Assembly (NCBI RefSeq): GCF_002157895.1
Contig: NZ_CP021377.1
Location: 62,001 to 126,000 of the forward strand
DNA: 64,000 nucleotides
Source of the DNA: Oceanisphaera profunda
GTDB taxonomy: Bacteria; Pseudomonadota; Gammaproteobacteria; Enterobacterales; Aeromonadaceae
Reading direction: 5' to 3'
This document shows positions 9,441-16,861 of the stretch, piece after piece. The position numbers and the translations under genes are program-made. The notes under the pieces are model-generated. The model saw only the letters and a program-made list of their open reading frames with translations, was not told where the DNA came from and ran no database searches. Each line of letters begins with the position of its first letter. Position 1 is the stretch's first letter.

Positions 9441-9627
9441 TCGCGGTTTTACTGCCTAAACCATATATTTCACTAGGACACAAAACTACGCACCACTCAA
9501 CATTATGTTGAATAGAAATAGGTTACCCTTGATATTGCTGACTATTAACCTGCCCGTTACGCATTAAACTAAACAAATTTAGATGACTAGCCACTCTGCA
9601 TCTCAGGATATCTACGGAGCTAACTGC

Positions 9628-9685
9628 TTGACATGACTTCGTCATATGATACATTTTCTCGGTATTGATAAGCATTGTCATTATC
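9628..9685 (+). promoter_or_regulatory. Fur-box promoter of the iron transport genes
   Basis: GATAAGCATTGTCATTATC (9667-9685) matches the 19-base Fur consensus GATAATGATAATCATTATC at 15 positions. A possible promoter lies just upstream (TTGACA 9628-9633, TACATT about 16 bases later). The box sits 41 bases before the ATG of the binding-protein gene. Iron-dependent repression by Fur is therefore likely. The remainder of 9441-9627 shows nothing else I can support. Confidence 0.8.
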
Positions 9686-9725
9686 AACTGTATTGCCGAC
9701 CTCTCATTACCCTAAGGATCTTACT

Positions 9726-10739
9726 ATGTCGAATGCTCGCCGCCGCTCCCTTAAACTCAGCACCTTGGCGCTCTCGACTATGCTGCTTTTTAGCCCCCTG
9801 AGCGCCAATGCGGCGTTAACCATTTATAACGGCCAGCATAAAACCGCCACTCTCGCCTTAATTGATGCTTTCACCGAACACACCCACATTAAGGTGGAAA
9901 CCCGCCAAGGTTCAAGCAATGAGTTGGCGCACCAAATCGTGGAAGAAGGCAAACGCTCACCGGCTGATATTATTTACACCGAAGAATCCACGCCCTTGAT
10001 CATGCTGGCCAACCAAGGCTTGCTGGCCACACTCGATGACCAAGCCTTGAACAACATTCCCGCCGAATACCGTGATCAAAAGGGTCAATGGGTGGGCTTG
10101 TTGGCCCGTTCACGCGTGATTGCCTACAACAAAGACCGCACTGCAACTGATAAACTGCCGACTTCGGTGTACGACCTCACGGATGCGAAATGGAAAGATC
10201 AGTTTGCCTTCGTTAAGACCAGTGGCGCCTTTCAAAAGCAACTGTCGGCCATGATCAAACTGGACGGTCGTGAACAAGCCAAGGCTTGGTTAGAAGGCTT
10301 ACAGAAAAACGGCAAAGAATATCGTAATAATAAAGCGGCGTTAGATGCCGTTGAACGCGGTGATATTCCGTTTGCACTAATTAACAATTACTACTGGGAC
10401 AGCATGGCCCGCGAGCAAGGTGCAGACAAGCTCAAGTCTGGTCTCTACTTCATGGGTACCCATGACTTAGGCGACTTAATTACCGTCTCTGGCGCGGCTA
10501 TTTTAAAATCAAGCAACAACCTAGACGAAGCACAACAGTTTATGGCCTTTGCCACCAGTGAAGCCGGCCAGCAGATCCTGACCGACAAAAGCGCTCAATA
10601 TCCGCTAAATTCAAAAGTAGATACCCATGGCTTGAAGCCATTTTCTGAGCTAACTCCGCCGAACGACACGTTAGATCTAGGTGAATACAGCGACGGCAAA
10701 GCCGCCATTGAGCTGCTACAAGAAGTGGGCCTGCTATAA
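9726..10739 (+). CDS. fbpA: Ferric iron ABC transporter, periplasmic binding protein (FbpA/FutA type)
   Basis: Periplasmic receptor of an FbpABC-type Fe3+ importer, 337 residues. Residues 1-30 are a Sec signal peptide (ARRRSLK, hydrophobic core, SANAA). The mature protein starts LTIYNGQHKTATLALIDAF, typical of the family, and contains the iron-coordinating tyrosine pair in ALINNYYWDS. ATG 9726 is chosen because AAGGA precedes it and the signal peptide starts there. An upstream in-frame start at 9675 lies inside the Fur box. The permease and ATPase genes follow, each after a repeat-rich gap. Confidence 0.92.
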   Translation: MSNARRRSLKLSTLALSTMLLFSPLSANAALTIYNGQHKTATLALIDAFTEHTHIKVETRQGSSNELAHQIVEEGKRSPADIIYTEESTPLIMLANQGLLATLDDQALNNIPAEYRDQKGQWVGLLARSRVIAYNKDRTATDKLPTSVYDLTDAKWKDQFAFVKTSGAFQKQLSAMIKLDGREQAKAWLEGLQKNGKEYRNNKAALDAVERGDIPFALINNYYWDSMAREQGADKLKSGLYFMGTHDLGDLITVSGAAILKSSNNLDEAQQFMAFATSEAGQQILTDKSAQYPLNSKVDTHGLKPFSELTPPNDTLDLGEYSDGKAAIELLQEVGLL

Positions 10740-10743
10740 AACG

Positions 10744-10816
10744 ATCAATGAGTTAACTCATTGATTCTCATGGATGAAGCACGCGGCCGGAGACGTCATC
10801 AGACGCCTCCGGCCGC
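10744..10816. repeat. Two hairpins after fbpA
   Basis: 10744-10765 is a perfect 22-base palindrome (ATCAATGAGTT plus its complement). A second stem is GCGGCCGGAG (10783-10792) with CTCCGGCCGC (10807-10816). Neither is followed by a T run, so they look more like mRNA 3'-end stabilisers or partial terminators between the binding-protein and permease genes than clean terminators. Confidence 0.6.
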
Positions 10817-10847
10817 TATCGTTAACTTTAAAGACTAAAGACTCTTT

Positions 10848-10976
10848 CGCCACGGAATACACGGAAGAACGCGGAAAAATTAAGATGAGAACAAGTGAAA
10901 ACTTTTGGGGTTAAGAACTTACAAGCAATAAGCATTTGTTGCTTTCGTCCGTGAGTTTCCGTGTATTCCGTGGCAA
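10848..10976. repeat. Inverted pair of the TTCCGTGTATTCCGTGG repeat
   Basis: GCCACGGAATACACGGAA (from 10850) and its inverse complement TTCCGTGTATTCCGTGGC (to 10976) bracket about 95 bases. Related copies occur at 34915-34945, 35058-35085 and, decayed, at 51054-51085 and around 54470. The pair lies in the gap between fbpA and fbpB and ends about 30 bases before the fbpB start. Confidence 0.7.
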
Positions 10977-11005
10977 AAAATGTTTTAAGATCAAGAGCGA
11001 ATATC

Positions 11006-12562
11006 ATGTGTAGTCAAGTTACTTATAAAAATCGCACCCGACCGATACCTCTTGGCCTAATGGTGCCGGTTATCTTGTTGGTGCTGCTTACTAGCTTGCC
11101 GCTGTTGTACATTATTATACGGGCTCAAGAAGCGGGCTGGAGCCACGCCATGAGCCTGATTTTTCGGGCGCGGGTTTATCAGCTGTTACTCAATACGCTA
11201 CAGCTACTGGCCGTGGTCACTGTGCTCAGCACCTTGATTGGTGTGACTACCGCTTGGCTACTTGAGCGCACCGATGTACCTAAACGCAAACTCTGGAATG
11301 CCTTGGTCACCCTGCCCTTTGCGGTGCCGGCCTTTATTAGCAGCTACAGCTGGATTTCGCTCTTGCCCCAGCTGGAAGGTTTTGGCGGTGCGGTATTGGT
11401 ACTGACCTTGTGTAATTACCCCTTAGTGCACTTGCCCGTAGCCGCGGCGCTGCGCGGCATGGATCCGGCATTAGAGGAAACCTCGCGGTCGTTGGGCTTT
11501 AACCGCAGCCAAACTTTTTTTAAGGTGATCTTGCCGCAGCTGCGCCCAGCATTGTACGGCGGTGCCATCTTAATTGCCTTGCACATGCTGGCAGAATTTG
11601 GCGCATTGGCGTTTTTAAATTATGAAACCTTTACCACTGCTATTTTCGACCAATATTATGTGGCCTTCGACGGCGCCTCGGCGGCCATGTTAACGCTGGT
11701 GTTATTGTTGCTGTGCTTAATGGTGATCGGGCTGGAATTACTACTCAGAGGCAAAGCCAATTACGCCATTGAGCGCAAAGGTTCGCCCGGCATGCAGCAA
11801 TTAATCAAACTTGGCTGGGTGAAGCCGTTGGCGGTATTCGCTTTACTGGCATTAGTGACGCTTGCCGCCGGTGTGCCACTGGGCATTATTGGCTTTTGGC
11901 TGCTGAACGGCACCTCCAGCGTTTTTCATGGCCAAGAAGTGTGGAGCGCCTTAATCACCACTTTAAGCTTTGGTTTTGGCGGCGCACTGTTAGCGATTGT
12001 GTTCGCCCTGCCCTTGGTATTTTTGGCAGTGCGCTATCAAGGCCGCTTGTCGATAATGGCCGAACGCCTACCTTATTTCATTCACAGCTTGCCGGGCTTA
12101 GTGATCGGCTTAACCTTGGTATTTTTCGCCATTCGTTATGCTTTTCCTTTTTATCAAACCTCGCCTTTGCTACTGATTGGCTACGCCATGCTGTATTTGC
12201 CCTTGGCCCAGTCGTCCATTCGCGCCGCCTTAATACAAGTATCTACACAACTAGAAGAGATGGCTCGATCTTTAGGCAAAAACGCCTTCAGTGTGTTTAT
12301 GCGCATCACCTTGCCGTTAATCGCCCCCGGCGTAGGCGCGGGTTTAGCCTTAGTATTTTTACAAATAATGAAAGAGCTGACCGCCACGTTATTGCTGCGC
12401 CCTACCGGCGTGGACACCTTAGCCACTAAGGTGTGGGAGCACACGGCCAATGCAGAATACGGCGCTTCGGCCCCCTATGCGGCGTTACTAATTTTGGTAT
12501 CGGGCTTACCCGTTTACCTATTAACCATGCGCTCTTTTACCCGCAATACGGCCCACGCTTAA
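11006..12562 (+). CDS. fbpB: Ferric iron ABC transporter, fused permease (FbpB type)
   Basis: A 518-residue inner-membrane protein with two homologous permease halves, each with about six membrane segments. The EAA-type loops are visible as LEETSRSLGFNRSQTFFKVILPQLRPAL in the first half and LEEMARSLGKNAFSVFMRITLPLIAPG in the second. The length matches FbpB/SfuB. ATG 11006 is chosen over an upstream frame start at 10961, because that extension reads through the TTCCGTG repeat. The Shine-Dalgarno is weak. Together with FbpA and FbpC it forms a ferric iron importer. Confidence 0.92.
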   Translation: MCSQVTYKNRTRPIPLGLMVPVILLVLLTSLPLLYIIIRAQEAGWSHAMSLIFRARVYQLLLNTLQLLAVVTVLSTLIGVTTAWLLERTDVPKRKLWNALVTLPFAVPAFISSYSWISLLPQLEGFGGAVLVLTLCNYPLVHLPVAAALRGMDPALEETSRSLGFNRSQTFFKVILPQLRPALYGGAILIALHMLAEFGALAFLNYETFTTAIFDQYYVAFDGASAAMLTLVLLLLCLMVIGLELLLRGKANYAIERKGSPGMQQLIKLGWVKPLAVFALLALVTLAAGVPLGIIGFWLLNGTSSVFHGQEVWSALITTLSFGFGGALLAIVFALPLVFLAVRYQGRLSIMAERLPYFIHSLPGLVIGLTLVFFAIRYAFPFYQTSPLLLIGYAMLYLPLAQSSIRAALIQVSTQLEEMARSLGKNAFSVFMRITLPLIAPGVGAGLALVFLQIMKELTATLLLRPTGVDTLATKVWEHTANAEYGASAPYAALLILVSGLPVYLLTMRSFTRNTAHA

Positions 12563-12618
12563 GTTATCCTGATTACGTATGAACCTCAGCCATAATGCAC
12601 CCTGTTTCGGTTTGTTCT

Positions 12619-12739
12619 TTGTAGCTGCCAAATTTATTCGGCAGACCAGCTCTGCTGGCTGTTACTGAGGTTTAGATTTAAACCAAAACACCAAACCGGG
12701 CCGAAGTCCTCTTCGCCGAAGAGACGGGCCCCTACAAGG
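12619..12739. repeat. REP-type modular palindromes between fbpB and fbpC
   Basis: TTGTAGCTGCCAAATTTATT with GGCAG closes one hairpin, the AGCTCTGCTGGCT hairpin follows, then GCCGAAGTCCTCTTCGCCGAAGAGACGGG and CCTACAAGG close the element. 12740-12910 shows only the fbpC Shine-Dalgarno AAGGAAATAT. No Fur box was found in front of fbpC. Confidence 0.8.
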
Positions 12740-12910
12740 TCAAAATACCAAAATGAGCCTCATATTCTTTACTGAATAGGCAGGCACCTCACTGTAACCT
12801 ATAGAATTAATTGATACAGAACTCACTGAAACATGGCTGATCTTTGTGGGTAATCAGGTAAGTTATTGACTTAAATACCCGCTAATCTTGCCAGCGCATC
12901 AAGGAAATAT

Positions 12911-13984
12911 ATGAAAAAATTAATCATCGACCGGGTATCCAAACAGTTTTCTGCGGTGCAAGCGCTCAGTGACGTTCACTTGACGCTTGAAGAAGGCAAG
13001 ATGCTGGCGGTATTAGGCCCATCAGGTTGTGGTAAAACCACCCTACTGCGCGCCATCGCAGGTTTTGAAACCCCAGATACGGGGCGAATTCTCATTAATG
13101 GCCAAACGGTGTTTGACGCCCAAACCAGCACTAAGTTAATCAATACGAAACCTGAACATAGAAAAATTGGCTATGTGCCGCAACATGGGGTGTTATTCCC
13201 ACATTTAACCGTAGAGAAAAACATTGCCTTTGGCTTAAGTAGCGCCGATTCGAAACGGCAAACCAAGCAGCAAAAAGCCCAGCGCGTTATTGAAATGCTC
13301 GAGCTAGTAGGCATGGCAGGACTTGGTCAGCGTATGCCTCATGAACTTTCTGGCGGCCAGCAACAACGTATTGCCTTGGCGCGTGCACTGGCCCCCTCAC
13401 CGTCTTTAGTGCTGTTAGATGAGCCCTTCTCGGCACTGGATGCGGGCCTGCGTATTGCACTGCGTGAAGAAGTGAAAGCCACGCTTAACGCCATTGCCGC
13501 TACTGCCATTATCGTCACCCACGACCAAGAAGAAGCGCTATCGATGGCAGATTTAGTCGCCGTGATGCGCCAAGGAAAATGCGTACAAGTGAGTGACCCG
13601 GTGTCGTTATATCAATATCCCACCGATATAAACGTGGCCAAATTTGTCGGTGACGCCATCGTACTGCCGGCGGTCGTGGCCAACGGCAGTATTCACAGTC
13701 GCTTTGGCACCTTAGCCCTAGCAGGCGGCTGTGCCACGGATTCTAAGTCTGCCACCATTATGATCCGCCCCGAGCAGTTTGTGGTCAGCCCACCCCATGA
13801 ACAGCAATTTGGCGGCCATGTGCTTAAAACCATTTATTATGGCCATAACGCTTTAGTACATTTAAAAACCGAAGATCAATGGGGCGCTCAAGAAATTCAA
13901 ATGCGCGTCAACGGCGCTCGCACCTTTAGCCCAGGTGAATACCTTGGCTTAAAAATAGAAGGTGCCGTGATGGCGTATGAGTAA
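12911..13984 (+). CDS. fbpC: Ferric iron ABC transporter, ATPase (FbpC type)
   Basis: A 357-residue ABC ATPase that powers FbpAB. Walker A is GPSGCGKTT (residues 36-44), the signature is LSGGQQQRIALARAL, Walker B LVLLDEPFSALD and the H-loop VTHDQEEAL. The C-terminal 110 residues form a TOBE-like regulatory domain. The start has AAGGAAAT upstream. In other bacteria the gene is tightly linked to fbpB. Here 348 bases of repeats intervene, and no terminator is seen after the gene. Confidence 0.93.
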   Translation: MKKLIIDRVSKQFSAVQALSDVHLTLEEGKMLAVLGPSGCGKTTLLRAIAGFETPDTGRILINGQTVFDAQTSTKLINTKPEHRKIGYVPQHGVLFPHLTVEKNIAFGLSSADSKRQTKQQKAQRVIEMLELVGMAGLGQRMPHELSGGQQQRIALARALAPSPSLVLLDEPFSALDAGLRIALREEVKATLNAIAATAIIVTHDQEEALSMADLVAVMRQGKCVQVSDPVSLYQYPTDINVAKFVGDAIVLPAVVANGSIHSRFGTLALAGGCATDSKSATIMIRPEQFVVSPPHEQQFGGHVLKTIYYGHNALVHLKTEDQWGAQEIQMRVNGARTFSPGEYLGLKIEGAVMAYE

Positions 13985-14002
13985 ATCAGCGAGAGCAAAA
14001 CG

Positions 14003-14160
14003 TAAAACCGTGACGAATAAATTCGTCACCTACGAAACACGAAACCAAATTGCCCTTGTAGCCCGCAACTTGTTCGCGGGTCCTGCGAAGCAGGAGAGTT
14101 AATGCTGGGTTTAAAGATTTACGCTTGCAGCGTAATGCGAGAACAAGTGTTCGCCTACAA
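14003..14160. repeat. REP-type modular palindromes between fbpC and tus
   Basis: GTGACGAATAAATTCGTCACCTAC (14010-14033) is one hairpin. TTGTAGCCCGCAACTTGTTC with GCGGG and TCCTGCGAAGCAGGA (from 14056) is a second. TTTACGCTTGCAGCGTAATGC and GAACAAGTGTTCGCCTACAA close it. Same family as at 9341 and 53370. Confidence 0.85.
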
Positions 14161-14257
14161 AGATGACACAGTCACCGGCAAATACCTTTGCCTGTTGCGG
14201 TACTAGATGCTGAATACTTGCGCCGCTCTTGGCAGGCTGCTAAATTAACATCACCAC

Positions 14258-14278
14258 TTAGTATGTTGGCATAATTAA
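14258..14278 (+). promoter_or_regulatory. Half-conserved Ter-like sequence at the tus start
   Basis: TTAGTATGTTG (14258-14268) equals the left part of E. coli TerB as I remember it, and lies, as TerB does, directly in front of tus. The right part (GCATAATTAA) departs from the expected TAACTAAAG. It may be a decayed or diverged Ter site, or an operator for Tus autoregulation. Confidence 0.3.
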
Positions 14279-15198
14279 TGTCTACTCCAACCATGTTTAC
14301 TCCAGCGGCACAGCTTACGCATACCTTTAGCGAGCTTGAACAAGCGCTAAATGACCTCACTCATTGGCTGAGTCAGCAAGCAGAGAACGGCTTTGTTCAG
14401 GCTAGTTGTTTTACCCTGCCAGCCGTGGCCATGGGTGATGAGCATGAACCGGTCACACAGATCCCGGTGAGCCGGATCACCGGTGATGACGCACTCGCGG
14501 CGGCGCTAAGCAGCTACCAACAATGGTTTATTCAGCCTCACCATTCGGCCAAAGCCAGCTTTCGCCTGCCCGGCTATTTGCTGTTACCCACTGAGCTTAA
14601 ACCGCAACTGCAACTATATATTTCTCAGATCAATGATTTAAAAAGCCAGTTTAAGGCTCAGGTACAAGCCGCCGGTAGCCGCGACCAAAAATTTGCTTTG
14701 GTGCACAATACGCTGCCGGGCTTGATCACCCTGCAAGTTTATCGCCATCTGGTATTGCTGCCTCATGAGGCATCGCGCTTAGGATTTACCTGGGCCAATA
14801 AACAAATCATTCAAAAGATCGATAAAGACGTACTGCTAGCCCAACTAATGACCGCCCGCGCCACACCGCCGCCTCTCACGGACGCCCTCACTTGGCAACA
14901 ATGTGTGGATCGTGAAATTTATGATGTGAAGCGCCTGCCCAATAGCACAGAGCTAAGGTTGCGCCGCCCCGTCAAGACCCACCCTATGGTTAATGTGCGC
15001 TGGCAGGAAGAAATCAGCCCGCGCCAGCAACAAGTGAAAGCGCATTTGCCGTTATTATTGTGCCAAGATGAAGCGCCTGCTATTACGGAACTGGCTGACT
15101 ATCCACCCAGCCAACAACGGGCGCGGCGCGCGGCGAGCATTACCGATGACCCATTGATCCCTCGGCTGCACATTTATCCGTATCAACCGAAAACATAG
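14278..15198 (+). CDS. tus: DNA replication terminus site-binding protein Tus
   Basis: A 306-residue protein matching E. coli Tus (309 aa) in length and in several landmarks: EHEPVTQI near the N-terminus, RLPGYLL, LPGLITLQVYR, FTWANKQIIQK, LPNSTELRLRRPVKTHP and the C-terminal IPRLHIYPY. Tus binds Ter sites as a monomer and blocks replication forks arriving from one side. A Ter-like sequence lies 90 bases downstream and a half-site immediately upstream. Its presence suggests, but does not prove, that the window is near the replication terminus. No clear Shine-Dalgarno is visible before the ATG. Confidence 0.93.
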   Translation: MSTPTMFTPAAQLTHTFSELEQALNDLTHWLSQQAENGFVQASCFTLPAVAMGDEHEPVTQIPVSRITGDDALAAALSSYQQWFIQPHHSAKASFRLPGYLLLPTELKPQLQLYISQINDLKSQFKAQVQAAGSRDQKFALVHNTLPGLITLQVYRHLVLLPHEASRLGFTWANKQIIQKIDKDVLLAQLMTARATPPPLTDALTWQQCVDREIYDVKRLPNSTELRLRRPVKTHPMVNVRWQEEISPRQQQVKAHLPLLLCQDEAPAITELADYPPSQQRARRAASITDDPLIPRLHIYPYQPKT

Positions 15199-15229
15199 CG
15201 CCAAACACACACCAGATTGAGCAAACACC

Positions 15230-15261
15230 ACACCGAGCCGAATAAATTGGCTCCTACGACA
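15230..15261. repeat. Short REP hairpin after tus
   Basis: GAGCCGAATAAATTGGCTCCTAC forms a short hairpin of the AATAAATT module type also seen at 23833, 23981 and 24753. It lies 45 bases after the tus stop. Confidence 0.7.
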
Positions 15262-15287
15262 CAAAAGCCATTTTGTAATGGGCGCGC

Positions 15288-15304
15288 AAATGTTATAACT
15301 AATG
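15288..15304 (+). promoter_or_regulatory. Ter-like site overlapping a possible aspC promoter
   Basis: AAATGTTATAACTAATG matches the TerB core (GTATGTTGTAACTAAAG) at 13 of 17 positions, including ATGTT and TAACTAA. The only core difference is A for G. The same bases also read as a -10 box (TATAAC at 15294) with a weak -35 (TTTTGT at 15271), 17 bases away, for aspC. Both readings may be true, since Ter sites can overlap promoters. Confidence 0.45.
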
Positions 15305-15385
15305 GGTTCCCGTTCGGGTTTATCACTTATGGATGTTAATGCCAAGTTGGCAATAGCCTCTTTATCACAAGGATTGAATAACGCT

Positions 15386-16576
15386 ATGTTTGAGAAGGTC
15401 ACTGCTGCACCGGCCGACCCTATTTTGGGCCTCACCGACACTTTCCGTAACGATCCTCGTGCCCATAAAATCAACTTGGGCGTGGGCATTTATAAAGACG
15501 AAGCTGGTCAAACGCCGGTATTGCGTTGCGTCAAAAAAGCCGAAGCCCGTTTAGTTGCAGAACAAACGACTAAAAACTACCTCAGCATTGAAGGCGTACA
15601 CGCCTATGCCGACGTAGTACAAAAGCTGTTATTTGGTGACAATGCCGCCATTATTAACGAGCAGCGCGCGCGTACCGCACAATCACCCGGTGGCACTGGC
15701 GCCTTGCGCATTGCCGGTGAGTTTATCGCCCGCCAGCTCGACACCAATACCATCTGGATTTCTAACCCTACGTGGGCCAACCACAGAGCGGTATTTACGG
15801 CTTCTGGTCTTGAGGTAAAAGAGTACGGTTACTACGATGCCGACGCCAAAGATCTCGACTTTGACGCCATGCTGGCCGATTTGGCCCAGGCCAAAGCCGG
15901 TGATGTGGTGTTGTTGCACGGTTGCTGCCATAACCCAACCGGTATTGACCCAACTCCTGCCCAGTGGGATCAATTAGCAAAATTGTCTGCCGAAAAAGGC
16001 TGGTTGCCGCTGTTTGACTTCGCCTACCAAGGTTTTGGTAAAGGCATAGACGAAGATGCCTACGGTTTGCGCGTATTTGCCGAGCACAATAAAGAGTTGC
16101 TGATTGCCAGCTCCTTCTCTAAGAACTTTGGCATGTACAACGAGCGCGTGGGTGCGTTCACCTTGGTCGCTAAAGATGCAGACACCGCTAATACCTCATT
16201 TAGCCAAGTGAAAAGCATTATTCGTGCTATCTACTCTAATCCACCGGCCCACGGCGCCAACGTAATTGCGATGATCGCCGAAGACAAAGAGCTGTATGCC
16301 GACTGGTTAGTAGAGCTGGCCGAGATGCGCGAGCGCATTCAAGAAATGCGTACCTTGTTTGTTGAGAAGCTGGCCAGCCGTGGCGTAAGCCGCGACTTTA
16401 GCTTTATTGCTCGCCAAAACGGCATGTTCTCTTTCTCTGGCTTAACCAAAGAGCAAGTAGCGCGCCTGAATGACGAATTTGCCATTTATATCGTGGGTTC
16501 AGGCCGCATCAGTGTGGCCGGCATTACCAAAAATAACATAGACGCCCTGTGCGACGGTATTGCCGCCGTTATCTAA
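15386..16576 (+). CDS. aspC: Aspartate aminotransferase AspC
   Basis: PLP enzyme that interconverts aspartate and 2-oxoglutarate with oxaloacetate and glutamate, also active on aromatic amino acids in relatives. It has 396 residues, the length of E. coli AspC. The start [16 protein letters not shown] matches the AspC N-terminus, so ATG 15386 is preferred to the upstream frame start at 15302. AAGGA lies 12 bases before it. The PLP lysine is in [15 protein letters not shown]. Other motifs are SNPTWANH and HGCCHNPTG. It is monocistronic, ending in a strong terminator. Confidence 0.95.
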   Translation: MFEKVTAAPADPILGLTDTFRNDPRAHKINLGVGIYKDEAGQTPVLRCVKKAEARLVAEQTTKNYLSIEGVHAYADVVQKLLFGDNAAIINEQRARTAQSPGGTGALRIAGEFIARQLDTNTIWISNPTWANHRAVFTASGLEVKEYGYYDADAKDLDFDAMLADLAQAKAGDVVLLHGCCHNPTGIDPTPAQWDQLAKLSAEKGWLPLFDFAYQGFGKGIDEDAYGLRVFAEHNKELLIASSFSKNFGMYNERVGAFTLVAKDADTANTSFSQVKSIIRAIYSNPPAHGANVIAMIAEDKELYADWLVELAEMRERIQEMRTLFVEKLASRGVSRDFSFIARQNGMFSFSGLTKEQVARLNDEFAIYIVGSGRISVAGITKNNIDALCDGIAAVI

Positions 16577-16600
16577 TGGCTTAAGCGCATCAGCACAGAC

Positions 16601-16627
16601 AAAAAACCCCGCAGAGCGGGGTTTTTT
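16601..16627 (+). terminator. Terminator of aspC
   Basis: AAAAAACCCCGC and GCGGGGTTTTTT form a 12-bp stem with a 3-base loop. Because A and T runs flank both sides it can act on both strands, so it may also stop minus-strand transcription leaving the GGDEF operon. Confidence 0.95.
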
Positions 16628-16648
16628 ATTGGGTTTTGGTTTTGGTTT

Positions 16649-16826
16649 TGTAGGAGCCCTTCTCTTAGGTCAAGAGGACTTCGGCTCGGTTTGGTTCTGG
16701 TTTTCGATTTTAAAACCATCCTGCTTCGCAGGACCCGCGAAGCCCTCTTCACCGAAGAGACGGCGGGCTACAAGTGCACAAGACCCGCGAAATCCTCTTC
16801 GGCGAAGAGACGGCGGGCTACAAGTG
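16649..16826. repeat. REP-type modular palindromes after aspC
   Basis: TTGTAGGAGCCCTTCTCTTAGG and TCAAGAGGACTTCGGCTC form one element. The ATCCTGCTTCGCAGGAC hairpin and two successive tails of CCGCGAA, CCTCTTC, GAAGAGACGG and CGGGCTACAAGTG follow. The doubled tail shows local duplication of one module. Confidence 0.85.
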
Positions 16827-16861
16827 ATTAAATTGGCGGTTTCAAGGTCTCGGCTTTTGGT

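Noticed and set aside
9244-9459. 71-codon plus-strand frame after hisIE
   Set aside because: It covers the terminator and a REP element. No start signal or family.
12866-12888. TTGACT and TAATCT before fbpC as a promoter
   Set aside because: The spacing is only 11 bases, too short for a sigma-70 promoter.
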